Below are positions 28,685 through 37,599 of a stretch of DNA of 64,000 bases, in pieces. Both the position numbers and the translations under genes were made by a program. The first letter of the stretch is position 1, and every line of letters starts with the position of its first letter. This DNA is from Devosia sp. Root635 (GTDB lineage: Bacteria > Pseudomonadota > Alphaproteobacteria > Rhizobiales > Devosiaceae), in the NCBI RefSeq assembly GCF_001427605.1, contig NZ_LMGZ01000021.1, positions 62,001 to 126,000 of the forward strand, written 5' to 3'. Below the pieces are notes generated by a model. It did no database searches. It had not been told where the DNA came from and was given only the letters and a program-made list of their open reading frames with translations.

Positions 28685-29935
28685 ATGACGAAATTTAAGT
28701 CCGACTTCCTGCGCGTTCTCGACGAGCGCGGCTTCATCCACCAGATTTCCGACCCCGAAGGGCTCGATGCCAAGGCCCTGAAGGGCCCGATATCGGGCTA
28801 TGTCGGCTACGACGCCACTGCCACCTCGATCCATATCGGCAACCTGATTTCCGTCACCATGCTCTATTGGCTGCAGGAAACCGGCCACAAGGCGATCAGC
28901 CTGATGGGCGGCGGCACCTCCATGGTGGGCGATCCCAGCTTCCGCGACGACCAGCGCAAGCTGCTCACAGTCGAGCAGATCGAGACCAATATCGAGAGCA
29001 TCAAGCGCGTCTACGGCAATATCCTGAATTACGGCGGCTCCAACCCGGCCCTGATGGTCAACAATGCCGACTGGCTGCTCAAGCTCAACTATGTGGAATT
29101 CCTGCGCGATGTGGGCCGGCATTTCTCGGTCAACCGCATGCTGAGCTTCGATTCGGTCAAGCTGCGGCTCGACCGCGAGCAGTCGCTGAGCTTCCTCGAA
29201 TTCAACTACATGATCATGCAGGGCTACGACTTCACCGAGCTCAACCGGCGCCATGGCACCGTGTTGCAGATGGGCGGGTCGGACCAGTGGGGCAATATCA
29301 TCAATGGCGTGGATCTCAACCATCGCATGGGTGGTGAGCAACTCTATGCGCTGACCACGCCGCTGCTGACCAAATCCTCCGGCGAGAAGATGGGCAAGTC
29401 GGCGTCAGGGGCCGTGTGGCTCAATGGCGACCTCTTCAGCCCCTATGATTTCTGGCAGTATTTCCGCAACACCGAAGACGCCGACGTGGTGAAGTTCCTC
29501 AAAATCTTCACCCGCCTGCCGATCAGCGAAATAGAGAAGCTGGGCGCCTTGGGCGGCAACGAGATCAACGAGGCCAAGAAGGTGCTGGCGACCGAGGTGA
29601 CGGCCATCGTGCATGGCCGGGAGGCGGCCGAACAGGCGGCGGCGACGGCGGCGAATACGTTCGAGGCCGGTGGCATTGATCTGTCGCTACCCACCGCCAC
29701 CGTGACCCAAAGTGAACTGGCTGGCGGCATCGGTATCTTGGCGGCCCTGGTGACGGCGGGGCTGGCTACGTCGAACGGCGAAGCCCGCCGACACATCCAG
29801 TCCGGCGCGGTGCGTGTCAATGACGCTGTCATCGAGGATGACAAGCTGAGCCTGGGCACGGATGCACTGCTGAGCGAGGGTGTCATCAAGCTCTCTGTCG
29901 GCAAGAAGCGGCATGCGCTGATCAAGCCGATTTAG
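28685..29935 (+). CDS. tyrS: Tyrosyl-tRNA synthetase
   Basis: This enzyme charges tRNA-Tyr. The 416-residue protein has the class I HIGH-type motif (ATSIHIGNL), the tyrosine-binding region [25 protein letters not shown] and the KMSKS-type loop (EKMGKSASG). A C-terminal S4 RNA-binding domain follows ([18 protein letters not shown]). The length is normal. Its stop codon overlaps the stop of a convergent toxin gene by four bases. Confidence 0.97.
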   Translation: MTKFKSDFLRVLDERGFIHQISDPEGLDAKALKGPISGYVGYDATATSIHIGNLISVTMLYWLQETGHKAISLMGGGTSMVGDPSFRDDQRKLLTVEQIETNIESIKRVYGNILNYGGSNPALMVNNADWLLKLNYVEFLRDVGRHFSVNRMLSFDSVKLRLDREQSLSFLEFNYMIMQGYDFTELNRRHGTVLQMGGSDQWGNIINGVDLNHRMGGEQLYALTTPLLTKSSGEKMGKSASGAVWLNGDLFSPYDFWQYFRNTEDADVVKFLKIFTRLPISEIEKLGALGGNEINEAKKVLATEVTAIVHGREAAEQAAATAANTFEAGGIDLSLPTATVTQSELAGGIGILAALVTAGLATSNGEARRHIQSGAVRVNDAVIEDDKLSLGTDALLSEGVIKLSVGKKRHALIKPI

Positions 29936-30244
29936 TCTTCGTCATCCTCAGTGACCAAGGCTGCCTGCCAGTCCTGGCCACCATATAGAACACGAAGGAT
30001 AATCACGCTTTCCGCGTTTACCACGAATGCCACGGTTATGGATGGCAGCAGGCCGACTGCCCTGACTCCGGGGCCGATATCGTCGCGGATCGTGCCGCGT
30101 GCTCCGGCAAGTTCAAACGATCGAATGCGGGTCCGAATGCGTTCAATATAGTTGCTGGCGAACCGGCGCGACACGCGAAGCGCGAGCTATGCCGCGGATA
30201 TCCTCGCGGGCGCGCGGGCGGTAAACGATCCGCCGGGCACGCAC
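29932..30244 (-). pseudogene. RelE/ParE-family toxin gene with a frameshift
   Basis: The reading frame starts at GTG 30244, overlapping the antitoxin stop by one base, and encodes VRARRIVYRPRAREDIRGIA, the ParE N-terminus. It then runs into a TGA at 30143. From about 30175 the adjacent frame carries the rest of the family (RRFASNYIERIRTRI ... VIILRVLYGGQDW) to the stop at 29932. No single frame spans both parts. One inserted base, or two deleted bases, near 30175-30186 explains this, so the toxin is probably inactive unless the base is a sequencing error. The antitoxin frame is intact. Confidence 0.75.
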
Positions 30245-30531
30245 TAGGATGCTTTGCGCACAGCTTCATCGGCATCGAGGCCGCTTTCGATATCGTTGAA
30301 GACGTCCTCTTCAGTCAGCACGTCATCCGGGTTGGCGAGCCAGGCCTCGTATTCCGGCGCAACGTCGTCTCTCAACCACTTCTCCAGTCTGCGCTCGCGT
30401 TCTTGCATGATCCTGATGCCCTCGCGGATGACCTCGCTGCCCGAAGCATAGCCGCCCGACGCAACCACAGTGTCGATATAGGTCGACTGTTGCCGGGTAA
30501 GACTGAACGTTCGCTTATGAACCTTGGACAT
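30244..30531 (-). CDS. ParD-like antitoxin (ribbon-helix-helix)
   Basis: A 95-residue antitoxin. The N-terminal ribbon-helix-helix part (KRTFSLTRQQSTYIDTVVAS followed by GYASGSEVIREGIRIMQERE) would bind its own operator and the toxin. The acidic C-terminus (NPDDVLTEEDVFNDIESGLD) is the usual toxin-neutralising tail. ATG at 30531 has AGGAG upstream; an earlier ATG at 30576 is unlikely. It lies one base upstream of a frameshifted ParE-type toxin. Confidence 0.85.
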   Translation of the reverse strand: MSKVHKRTFSLTRQQSTYIDTVVASGGYASGSEVIREGIRIMQERERRLEKWLRDDVAPEYEAWLANPDDVLTEEDVFNDIESGLDADEAVRKAS

Positions 30532-30586
30532 GGCGAAACTCCTAGAGGCTTTCACAATATCACACGGTATGACCAAAGCCTACCCG

Positions 30587-33500
30587 CTACTCTGCAGGCG
30601 GCTGTTCCTTGGCTCGGAACTCGAACAGCTCCCGGAACGCGCCCGGCACCAGGATCGACAGCGGGTTGATGCGGAACTGGGGATTGTCCAGCGGGCCCTG
30701 CACGGCAAAGGTCACGCCGACCAGGCCCTCGCCCTCGCGGCCGCCGAGCAACGGGCCGAGGATGGGTATCTGCTGGAAGGCATTGTTGAGCCCGAACAGG
30801 GGGACATAGGTGCCGGTGAGGTCATATTGCCGGCGGTCGGTATAGATGAAGCCGCGGGCCGTGCCCCCGACGGTATCGCCGGTCAGCATGGCGTTGGTGA
30901 CCTCGACGCGATCGGAACGACGCTGGAAGTCGACCTGCGCCACATCGAAATCGAGCCGGTTCTGCTGGGCGATGGCGGCGCGGGAATCGCTGTGGTTGCC
31001 CAGCACCTGTGCGACATTGGCCTCGTCGACAATGGCAAAGCCCCGCATGATCAACTGCCCCGCCTCGGCGTTGAGATCCCGATCGGTGGTCAATACCAGG
31101 CTGCCCGAGCCGCCGGCCAGTTGCGAATAGACGCCAAGCAGCCGCAGGATGGTGCCGGCATCGTTGAAGGCGACCGACAGCGTGCGGCCCTTGGGGGCCG
31201 GATTGGTGGTGACCGAGATGGCATTGCCGTCGCTGAACTGCGCCGTCAGGTTGGCCCGGCGCATGTCGCTGCCGCGCAGCAGCAGGTCGAGATCGACGTT
31301 GAAGGCGGTGGTGGCATAGTAGCCGAGGGCGCGGTCGAGCTTGACGTCAAGGGAAATGGTCTGGTCGAACTGGGTCGACTGCACTCCGCCCGCGCCTTCG
31401 CCGAGCCCGAAGAACTGGCGCAGCATCGGCTTGAGGTCGAGCTGGCTGCCGCTGATGCGGACAGCATAGCCGCCATCCATGGGCACCAGATCCAGTTGGG
31501 CATTGTCGCCGGCACTCAGCCCGAACTGGCGGAAGCTGGCGGCCTGCAGGCCCTCGGTGGCGTGATAGGTGATATCACCGATGGCGCGCACCGTGCCGAA
31601 GGACAGGTCGATGTCGTTGAGCTGGGTGATCTCGCCGGCCGGCGTGATGATGGCGCTCAACGTGCCCGAGGTGCCGGCGGCCTTGCGGATGCCAATATCC
31701 TTGATATCGAGCGCGGCATCCTTGAGATCGACCCCCATCTTTAGCGACCCGTTGGCCAGTGGCTGGGCGACGAAGCGCACGCGGCCGGAGAGGAATTCGG
31801 ACGCGTCGAACCCCATATCGGCCAGATCGGCCACGTCGATGGTCGCGGATAGCCGGAAGGTCGGGTCGGTGGTTGGCGTACCGGCAATTTCGATTTCGGC
31901 CGGCATGCCGTCGATTTCGGCGGTGCCGCCAAGCTGGTAGCCATCCTGACTGGCGCTGAAGGCCAGTTGTCCATTGCCGATCCGCCGGTCCTGGATCGGT
32001 TGTGAGCTGGCGAAATCTGCCACGGTGCCGTTGACGACATAGTCGATATCCATCGGCCGGCCGCTGGCCTCATCGGCGAGGCTGATGGTGGCGACGAGAC
32101 CCAGATCGACCGCGCCGGTGAGCGCTGCCAGGTCGACCGGGAGCTGGGCGTTGGCCAATGCCTCGGGCTGCTGGTCACGGGCGAGGTCGAGCAATGCCGG
32201 GATGGGCGCGGTGATGTCGCCGGAAATTTCGATGATGCTTTCGGCCGGGCTGGAGTTGTCCATCACCAAAGCCGGATTGGCGACGCTGATCTCGCCGGCA
32301 TCGGTCGCCAGCTTGCCGCCGCCGGCCGAAATGGTGACGTTGCTGTCATCGACCTGGAGCCGGGTTTCACCATCGATGGCGATGGGCGCCATCGCGGCTG
32401 TGGGCTTGATGGCGACGCCGGTGCCGATCATGTCGATCTGCATGCTGTCCCTGGGGATCGGCTTGTCCTCGCCGGCGAGGCCCAGGCTGCCGACCGGAAA
32501 GTTGAAATCCATGCGCGAACTGGCCACCGTGCCGTCGGTCACATTGGCCACGAACCAGTCGCGGCTGTCGCCGCCCATGATATAGGGCCAGAGGCGCTTC
32601 AGATCGTCGGCGCTGACGCCCTGCCCGGCCACGGTCATCTGGATGCCCAGGCCGGCCCGGAGCATATCGATGCGGCCTGTCGTCTCTACCGTGGCCTCTC
32701 CCTTGCGGGCCAGGAAGCGATCGATACCGAGGGCACCGTACAATGGCGCCGACCAGCCGGAAAAATCCATGGTTTCGAACGGCTCGGCCGGCGGCGCCAT
32801 GTCATTGGGGTGGATGACGACATCGCGGGCATGCAGCGAGAGGCCCAGGGTGGGGCCGTAGGTCGGGTCCAGCCCCATGGCGAAGACGCCCGAAATGTAG
32901 GCGCTGCTCTGCCCGATCTGCAGGGCCGCCTCGTCGAGGATGAATTGCCCTGCCTCGGGAACCCAGGTGATGTCCAGGATCGAGCTGGCGACCGGGAAAT
33001 AGGCGTCGGCAATGCGCAGGTCGATGCCGGTCAGGTCGATCTTGAAGCGGCCATCCACCAGCTTGCCGGCGGCCGGCTCGAAGTTGACGTCGATGGATAG
33101 TGCCCCGGCGCCGCGCAGGGCGGCAACGCTGGTGGCATCGTCGATGAAGGGCAGGAAGGCGGCGAAGTCGATATTGGTGACATCGGCTTCGAGCCGCGCA
33201 TTGCCGTCGTCGTCGACCGTGCGCGACAGGTTGCCGGTCATGGTGCGTCCGCCCAATGACGCCGAGAAGGTGCCATTGGTGTTGCGGCGGTCCGGCGTGG
33301 GGCCGATCTCGAGATTGATCGCTTCGAAGCGGCGGAAAAGGCCGTAGACGGAATCATTCATGTCGATGGTGCCGTCGCGGATGACCAGCCGGGAAAAGCG
33401 CCCCTGGGCGGCCTGCTCGACAATGTCGGCAATGCCTTGCTCGCTGGCTTCGAGATTGTAGATCAGCCACTCATTGTCCGAGCGCATGACCATTGGCTCA

Positions 33501-34072
33501 CCGCTGCCGGAAATGTCGACGCCATCGGCGGAGATGCCGACGGAAGGGAAGGCATCCTGCCCCTCCTGCACCCGTACGGTCGGCGGGCCGCCGGCGGGGT
33601 CGTCGAGCAGCTCGAAGCTGGCGATGCGCGGACCGAACAGATCCTGCACCATCTGGATGTGTGGGCGCACGATGGTCACGGTGGCGCCGGGCTGGCCGAA
33701 CAGGGCGCGGGCCGGCGAAAAGCCGATTTCCAATGCGTCCATGGCGACGCGGGCGCCCGACTTGCTGTCGGTCAGCAGGACCGGCGCGAACTGGACGACG
33801 GGCCAGACGCCGTTTTCCAGCGCCAGATTCATTTCGCCCAATTGGAGGCTGGAGGTGGGCGGCAGGGCCGCCTGGATCAGCGAACGCACGGCCTCGGCAC
33901 CGAAAGGCAGGCGCACCGGCGTCACCAGCAGGACGAGATAGAACAGCAGCGCCAGGACCGAAGGAATGCCAAGCAACCACACAGCCAGCTTGGCTGCATG
34001 TCGCGCAGGGGGCCGTTTGCGCTGCGCAGGCGGCGGAATCGAGGTGTCTGCGGGTAAGGTTGACGCGCTCAC
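30587..34072 (-). CDS. Giant AsmA-like / DUF3971 envelope protein
   Basis: A protein of about 1161 residues of the AsmA/TamB/YhdP superfamily, thought to form periplasmic bridges that carry phospholipids to the outer membrane. It has one N-terminal membrane segment (AKLAVWLLGIPSVLALLFYLVLL) after a proline-rich cytoplasmic tail, then more than 1000 residues of repetitive beta-rich sequence. A DUF3971-like region occupies the middle, and the AsmA-like C-terminal domain follows (GGTARGFIYTDRRQYDLTGTYVP). There is no ATG near the start: GTG at 34072 with GGAAGC upstream is proposed, since the longer frame runs into the upstream peroxiredoxin gene. Confidence 0.85.
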   Translation of the reverse strand: MSASTLPADTSIPPPAQRKRPPARHAAKLAVWLLGIPSVLALLFYLVLLVTPVRLPFGAEAVRSLIQAALPPTSSLQLGEMNLALENGVWPVVQFAPVLLTDSKSGARVAMDALEIGFSPARALFGQPGATVTIVRPHIQMVQDLFGPRIASFELLDDPAGGPPTVRVQEGQDAFPSVGISADGVDISGSGEPMVMRSDNEWLIYNLEASEQGIADIVEQAAQGRFSRLVIRDGTIDMNDSVYGLFRRFEAINLEIGPTPDRRNTNGTFSASLGGRTMTGNLSRTVDDDGNARLEADVTNIDFAAFLPFIDDATSVAALRGAGALSIDVNFEPAAGKLVDGRFKIDLTGIDLRIADAYFPVASSILDITWVPEAGQFILDEAALQIGQSSAYISGVFAMGLDPTYGPTLGLSLHARDVVIHPNDMAPPAEPFETMDFSGWSAPLYGALGIDRFLARKGEATVETTGRIDMLRAGLGIQMTVAGQGVSADDLKRLWPYIMGGDSRDWFVANVTDGTVASSRMDFNFPVGSLGLAGEDKPIPRDSMQIDMIGTGVAIKPTAAMAPIAIDGETRLQVDDSNVTISAGGGKLATDAGEISVANPALVMDNSSPAESIIEISGDITAPIPALLDLARDQQPEALANAQLPVDLAALTGAVDLGLVATISLADEASGRPMDIDYVVNGTVADFASSQPIQDRRIGNGQLAFSASQDGYQLGGTAEIDGMPAEIEIAGTPTTDPTFRLSATIDVADLADMGFDASEFLSGRVRFVAQPLANGSLKMGVDLKDAALDIKDIGIRKAAGTSGTLSAIITPAGEITQLNDIDLSFGTVRAIGDITYHATEGLQAASFRQFGLSAGDNAQLDLVPMDGGYAVRISGSQLDLKPMLRQFFGLGEGAGGVQSTQFDQTISLDVKLDRALGYYATTAFNVDLDLLLRGSDMRRANLTAQFSDGNAISVTTNPAPKGRTLSVAFNDAGTILRLLGVYSQLAGGSGSLVLTTDRDLNAEAGQLIMRGFAIVDEANVAQVLGNHSDSRAAIAQQNRLDFDVAQVDFQRRSDRVEVTNAMLTGDTVGGTARGFIYTDRRQYDLTGTYVPLFGLNNAFQQIPILGPLLGGREGEGLVGVTFAVQGPLDNPQFRINPLSILVPGAFRELFEFRAKEQPPAE

Positions 34073-34220
34073 TTGCTTCCAGAAAGAGGCCTTGCCGTTA
34101 TCTGCTGGCACCTCGAGAATCAACCGCAGAAGGCGGTCTCTTGCCCAATGATACCGGCTGGAATATGGCACTGACACCCACATTCTGACGCGCCGCACCT
34201 GTTGAATGGAAGGCCTGCCC

Positions 34221-34709
34221 ATGCCGGACCTGAACGAAGGCGATCTCGCCCCCGATTTCACCCTGCCCCTCGACGATGGCAGCACGTTCCAGCTGTCCGC
34301 CCAGCGCGGCAGGCCGGTGGTGCTCTACTTCTATCCGGAAGACGATTCCGGCGGCTGCGTGGATGAGAACAAGGAATTCTCCGAGCGGGCGGCGGCCTTC
34401 TCGGCCAAGGGCGCCAGGCTGGTCGGCATTTCGCCCGACAGCGTCGAGAGCCACGTCAAGTTCCGCAGGAAATATGGCCTCGTTTCACCGCTGGCGGCCG
34501 ATCCGGAGCATCAGGCAATCGAGGCTTTTGGGCTGTGGAAGCTCAAGAAACTGTATGGCCGGGAGTTCATGGGGCTGATCCGCACCTCCTTCATCATCGG
34601 CGCCGATGGCAGAGTGGCCCGTATCATTCGCGCCACCCGCATCCTTGGGCATGCCCAGAAAATGCTGGAGGCGCTTGATGCGCATGTGTCTGGCGCGCCT
34701 CGCAAATAG
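34221..34709 (+). CDS. bcp: Thioredoxin-dependent peroxiredoxin (Bcp type)
   Basis: A cytoplasmic peroxiredoxin of 162 residues that reduces peroxides. The family core is GDLAPDFTLPLDDGS, VVLYFYPEDDSGGCVDENKEF with peroxidatic Cys46, and the GREFMGLIRTSFIIGADG region. The usual TPGCT around the active cysteine is SGGCV here, and the resolving cysteine found in many Bcp proteins is absent, so it is a 1-Cys type. ATG at 34221 with GGAAGG upstream is chosen over ATG at 34206. It is divergent from the AsmA-like gene and followed by the M23 peptidase gene. Confidence 0.88.
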   Translation: MPDLNEGDLAPDFTLPLDDGSTFQLSAQRGRPVVLYFYPEDDSGGCVDENKEFSERAAAFSAKGARLVGISPDSVESHVKFRRKYGLVSPLAADPEHQAIEAFGLWKLKKLYGREFMGLIRTSFIIGADGRVARIIRATRILGHAQKMLEALDAHVSGAPRK

Positions 34710-34774
34710 GCTTTGTTAACCATGTCGCGTCATACTCCGCACACCATATTCGGGGCGTTACGGGGTAGAGTTGG

Positions 34775-35911
34775 GTGCGTGAACAGGCCAGTTTCGGGCG
34801 GTCCGACCACGGGTCGCATGCCAGGTCGCTGCGCCAGGGAATCCACCCCGCCTTGTTCTACTGCATGTTCGCCGTGCTGCTCGCCGGCAATGGCCTGCTC
34901 GCTACCGGCTTTCTACTGGCGCCCGACATTGCCCGCCTGCTGAGCGGCCAGAACGAGCAGGTCATCGAGGCCTATGAAAATCGCATCGCGCAACTGCGCG
35001 TCGAGGTCGACCGCCTGCATTCGCGCAGCTATGCGCAGGCCGGCGACATCAACCTGCAATTGCAGGAACTGGCGCAGCAGCAGGAAGTGCTCATAGAGCA
35101 GCATCAACTGGTGCGCGTCCTGGTCGACAAGGCCGGTGAACTGGGCATCGAGGCCGCCCCATTGCCGGTCGCGGATGCGGGCGACCTGGCGCCCAGCTCC
35201 GGCGGCAATCCCGATATCGACGCCACCGCGGCGGCCGTGGCACAGATGATGGATGAAACCCAGTTCGCCATGACCTCCATCGCCGAAACGGCGACCCGGC
35301 GCACCGACAGCATCGTGGCCGAACTGTCCGAACTGGGCATTGCCGTCGACCTGCCGGCGGACCTGGAGGGCGTGGGAGGCCCGCTGCTGCTGCCCCAGGA
35401 TGATGGCGAGGCTTCGGCGACGGTGGACGACGCCAATGCCGTGATGGCGGCGCTGGTGCGCTACAAGGCGGCGCGCGACGGCATCGACGGCGCGCCGGTC
35501 CACATGCCGATATCCGGCAGTTTCCGCCAGAGTTCCGGCTTCGGCAACCGCACCGACCCGTTTACCGGCAGCCGCGCCTTCCATTCAGGCCTTGATTTCG
35601 CCGCGCCCAAGGGCACCACCGTTCTCAGCGCCGGCAAGGGCGTGGTCAGTTTTGTCGGCACCAAGTCGGGCTATGGCAATGTGGTGGAGGTAACCCATGC
35701 CAATGGGCTGATCAGCCGCTATGGCCACCTTTCGGGCTTCCTCAGCGAGGTCGGCCAAGCGGTCAATACCGGCACACCGATCGCCAAAGTGGGTTCCACC
35801 GGGCGCTCCACCGGCCCGCACCTGCATTTCGAGGTGCGCAAGTCTGATAGCGCGATCAACCCCAAGGCGTTTCTGGAAGCCGGCAGGCGGTTGCTGGCGC
35901 TGCTGGGCTAA
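34775..35911 (+). CDS. M23 family metallopeptidase (LytM-type murein hydrolase)
   Basis: A 378-residue envelope protein. The N-terminal membrane segment (ALFYCMFAVLLAGNGLLATGFLLA, about 26-50) is followed by a coiled coil (about 60-120, NRIAQLRVEVDRLH, QLQELAQQQEV) and a C-terminal LytM zinc domain. That domain has the catalytic motifs HSGLDFA (HxxxD) and HLHFE (HxH) with SRYGHL between them, so it should be an active endopeptidase or an EnvC-like activator. GTG at 34775 is the proposed start. Its last bases overlap the convergent GNAT gene by four. Confidence 0.88.
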   Translation: MREQASFGRSDHGSHARSLRQGIHPALFYCMFAVLLAGNGLLATGFLLAPDIARLLSGQNEQVIEAYENRIAQLRVEVDRLHSRSYAQAGDINLQLQELAQQQEVLIEQHQLVRVLVDKAGELGIEAAPLPVADAGDLAPSSGGNPDIDATAAAVAQMMDETQFAMTSIAETATRRTDSIVAELSELGIAVDLPADLEGVGGPLLLPQDDGEASATVDDANAVMAALVRYKAARDGIDGAPVHMPISGSFRQSSGFGNRTDPFTGSRAFHSGLDFAAPKGTTVLSAGKGVVSFVGTKSGYGNVVEVTHANGLISRYGHLSGFLSEVGQAVNTGTPIAKVGSTGRSTGPHLHFEVRKSDSAINPKAFLEAGRRLLALLG

Positions 35912-36405
35912 TCGACCGCCACCTGCCAGCAGAGCACCGGACCGTCGTCTGGGTCGATCCGTCCGCCCATCCGCATGAAGCCGTTCTTTTCCAGAATTCG
36001 TTGCGACGCCGGATTGTCGACCGCAGTCTCGGCGGCAACAATGCCGATCCGCGCATCCGCCTGCAGCAGGTCCAGCAGTTTGCCCACGGCTCGCGTCGCA
36101 CATCCGCGGCCACGGCGCTCCGGGGCGATGCCGTAGCCGATCTCGACCACACCGGGGCTGGCAAAGGGTTTGGTGATCGAGCACAGCCCCACCACCTCGT
36201 TGTCATCGACAATCAGCCAGGCCGCTGGATCGATCTGGAGCCTGACTTTTTTGGCCAGGCCCCCAACCAATTCGATAACCTCGCGGGCATCGACACCGCC
36301 TTCGGGCAGGCCAAACCCATCCGGCGCCTCATTCGCGGCCAGCGCTGCGAAATGGGCATCGGTAGCGGCTACGAGCCGGAGTGTTCCAGCGTCGGTCCGG
36401 CTCAC
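35908..36405 (-). CDS. GNAT family N-acetyltransferase
   Basis: A 165-residue acetyltransferase. The acetyl-CoA binding motif A is [21 protein letters not shown] (RRGRGCAT loop), and motif B is [20 protein letters not shown]. The substrate is unknown. Its GTG start overlaps the prfB stop as GTGA, so it is probably translated by coupling after release factor 2, in an operon with it. RF2 itself needs a glutamine methyltransferase, but this is not one. The function relative to prfB is not evident. Confidence 0.85.
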   Translation of the reverse strand: MSRTDAGTLRLVAATDAHFAALAANEAPDGFGLPEGGVDAREVIELVGGLAKKVRLQIDPAAWLIVDDNEVVGLCSITKPFASPGVVEIGYGIAPERRGRGCATRAVGKLLDLLQADARIGIVAAETAVDNPASQRILEKNGFMRMGGRIDPDDGPVLCWQVAVD

Positions 36406-37524
36406 TCCGCCGTCACATCCGTTGCCACGCCGACGCGCTGGGCCAGGGCCGCTTCCATGAATTCGTCGAGGTCGCCATCCAGCACCACGGAGGGCTGGCC
36501 GCTTTCGACGCTGGTGCGCAAGTCCTTGACCATCTGGTAGGGCTGCAGCACGTAGGAGCGAATCTGGTGGCCCCAGCCGATATCGGTCTTGCTGGCGGCC
36601 TGGGCGTTGGCGGCTTCCTCGCGCTTCTGCAATTCGGCCTCGTAGAGGCGCGATTTCAGCATCGCCATGGCCGTCGCACGGTTCTTGTGCTGGCTGCGCT
36701 CCTGCTGGCAGGCGACGATGATGCCCGAGGGGACGTGGGTGATGCGGATGGCCGAGTCGGTGGTGTTGACGTGCTGCCCGCCGGCGCCCGAGGCGCGGTA
36801 GGTATCGACCTTGAGGTCGGCTTCGCGGATCTCGATATCGATGGAATCATCGACCACCGGATAGACCCAGCAGCTCGAAAAGCTGGTATGCCGGCGTGCT
36901 GCCGAATCGTAGGGGCTGATGCGGACCAGGCGGTGTACGCCGCTTTCGGTCTTGAGCCATCCATAGGCATTGTGACCCTTGACCAGGATGGTCGCCGACT
37001 TGATGCCGGCTTCTTCGCCGTCGTGCATTTCGAGCACTTCGACCTTCATCTTCCAGCGTTCGGCCCAGCGGGTATACATGCGCAGCAGCATGTTGGCCCA
37101 GTCCTGGCTTTCGGTGCCGCCGGCGCCGGAGTGGATTTCGACATAGCAGTCATTGGCATCGACTTCGCCCGACAGCAGCGTCTCGATCTGGCGGCGGCGG
37201 GCGGATTGCTTGAGCTCGATCAGGGCGTTTTCGGCGTCCCTGACGATGTCGGCATCGCCTTCGGCCTCGCCCATCTCGATCAGTTCGGCATTGTCGCGGA
37301 TGCCCGATTCCAGCTCGCGCACCGCCTTGACGGCCACGTCGAGCTCGTCGCGCTCGCGCATCTTGGCGCGGGCCTGTTCGGGATCGTTCCAGAAATCGGG
37401 GGATTCGGTCTCGGCGGTCAGCGCGTCGAGGCGCAGTTCAGCAGTATCCCAGTCAAAGATGCCTCCTCAGCAGGGTCAGAACCTGCTCGATTTCGGCGAC
37501 GGTCTTTTCGATTTCCGTACGCAT
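36402..37524 (-). CDS. prfB: Peptide chain release factor 2 (programmed +1 frameshift)
   Basis: RF2 ends translation at UGA and UAA. The gene starts at ATG 37524 and encodes 23 residues ([19 protein letters not shown]...) before an in-frame TGA at 37455-37453. A +1 shift at CTT TGA C joins frame 2 ([12 protein letters not shown]...) and gives about 373 residues. The catalytic GGQ lies in SGAGGQHVN. The anticodon-like tripeptide is SPY ([15 protein letters not shown]) instead of the E. coli SPF. Upstream of mrcA in the opposite sense of reading, the order prfB, mrcA, amidase, rne is conserved in Rhizobiales. Confidence 0.96.
37452..37467 (-). promoter_or_regulatory. prfB autoregulatory frameshift site
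   Basis: AGGAGG, CAT, then CTT TGA C on the minus strand. The internal Shine-Dalgarno-like sequence lies three bases before the slippery CTT, exactly as in E. coli (AGGGGG-TAT-CTT-TGA-C). Low RF2 favours the shift and restores RF2 synthesis. Confidence 0.95.
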
Positions 37525-37599
37525 TGGACAATTCCTTCAATAGCGGCGCCCCGTTTAGCGGAGGTAGGCACGGGGATCAACTCTTGACGGGAGTCGGGA

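Noticed and set aside
36402..37524. prfB as a pseudogene because of the early TGA
   Set aside because: The stop lies in the classic programmed frameshift context and the downstream frame is intact.
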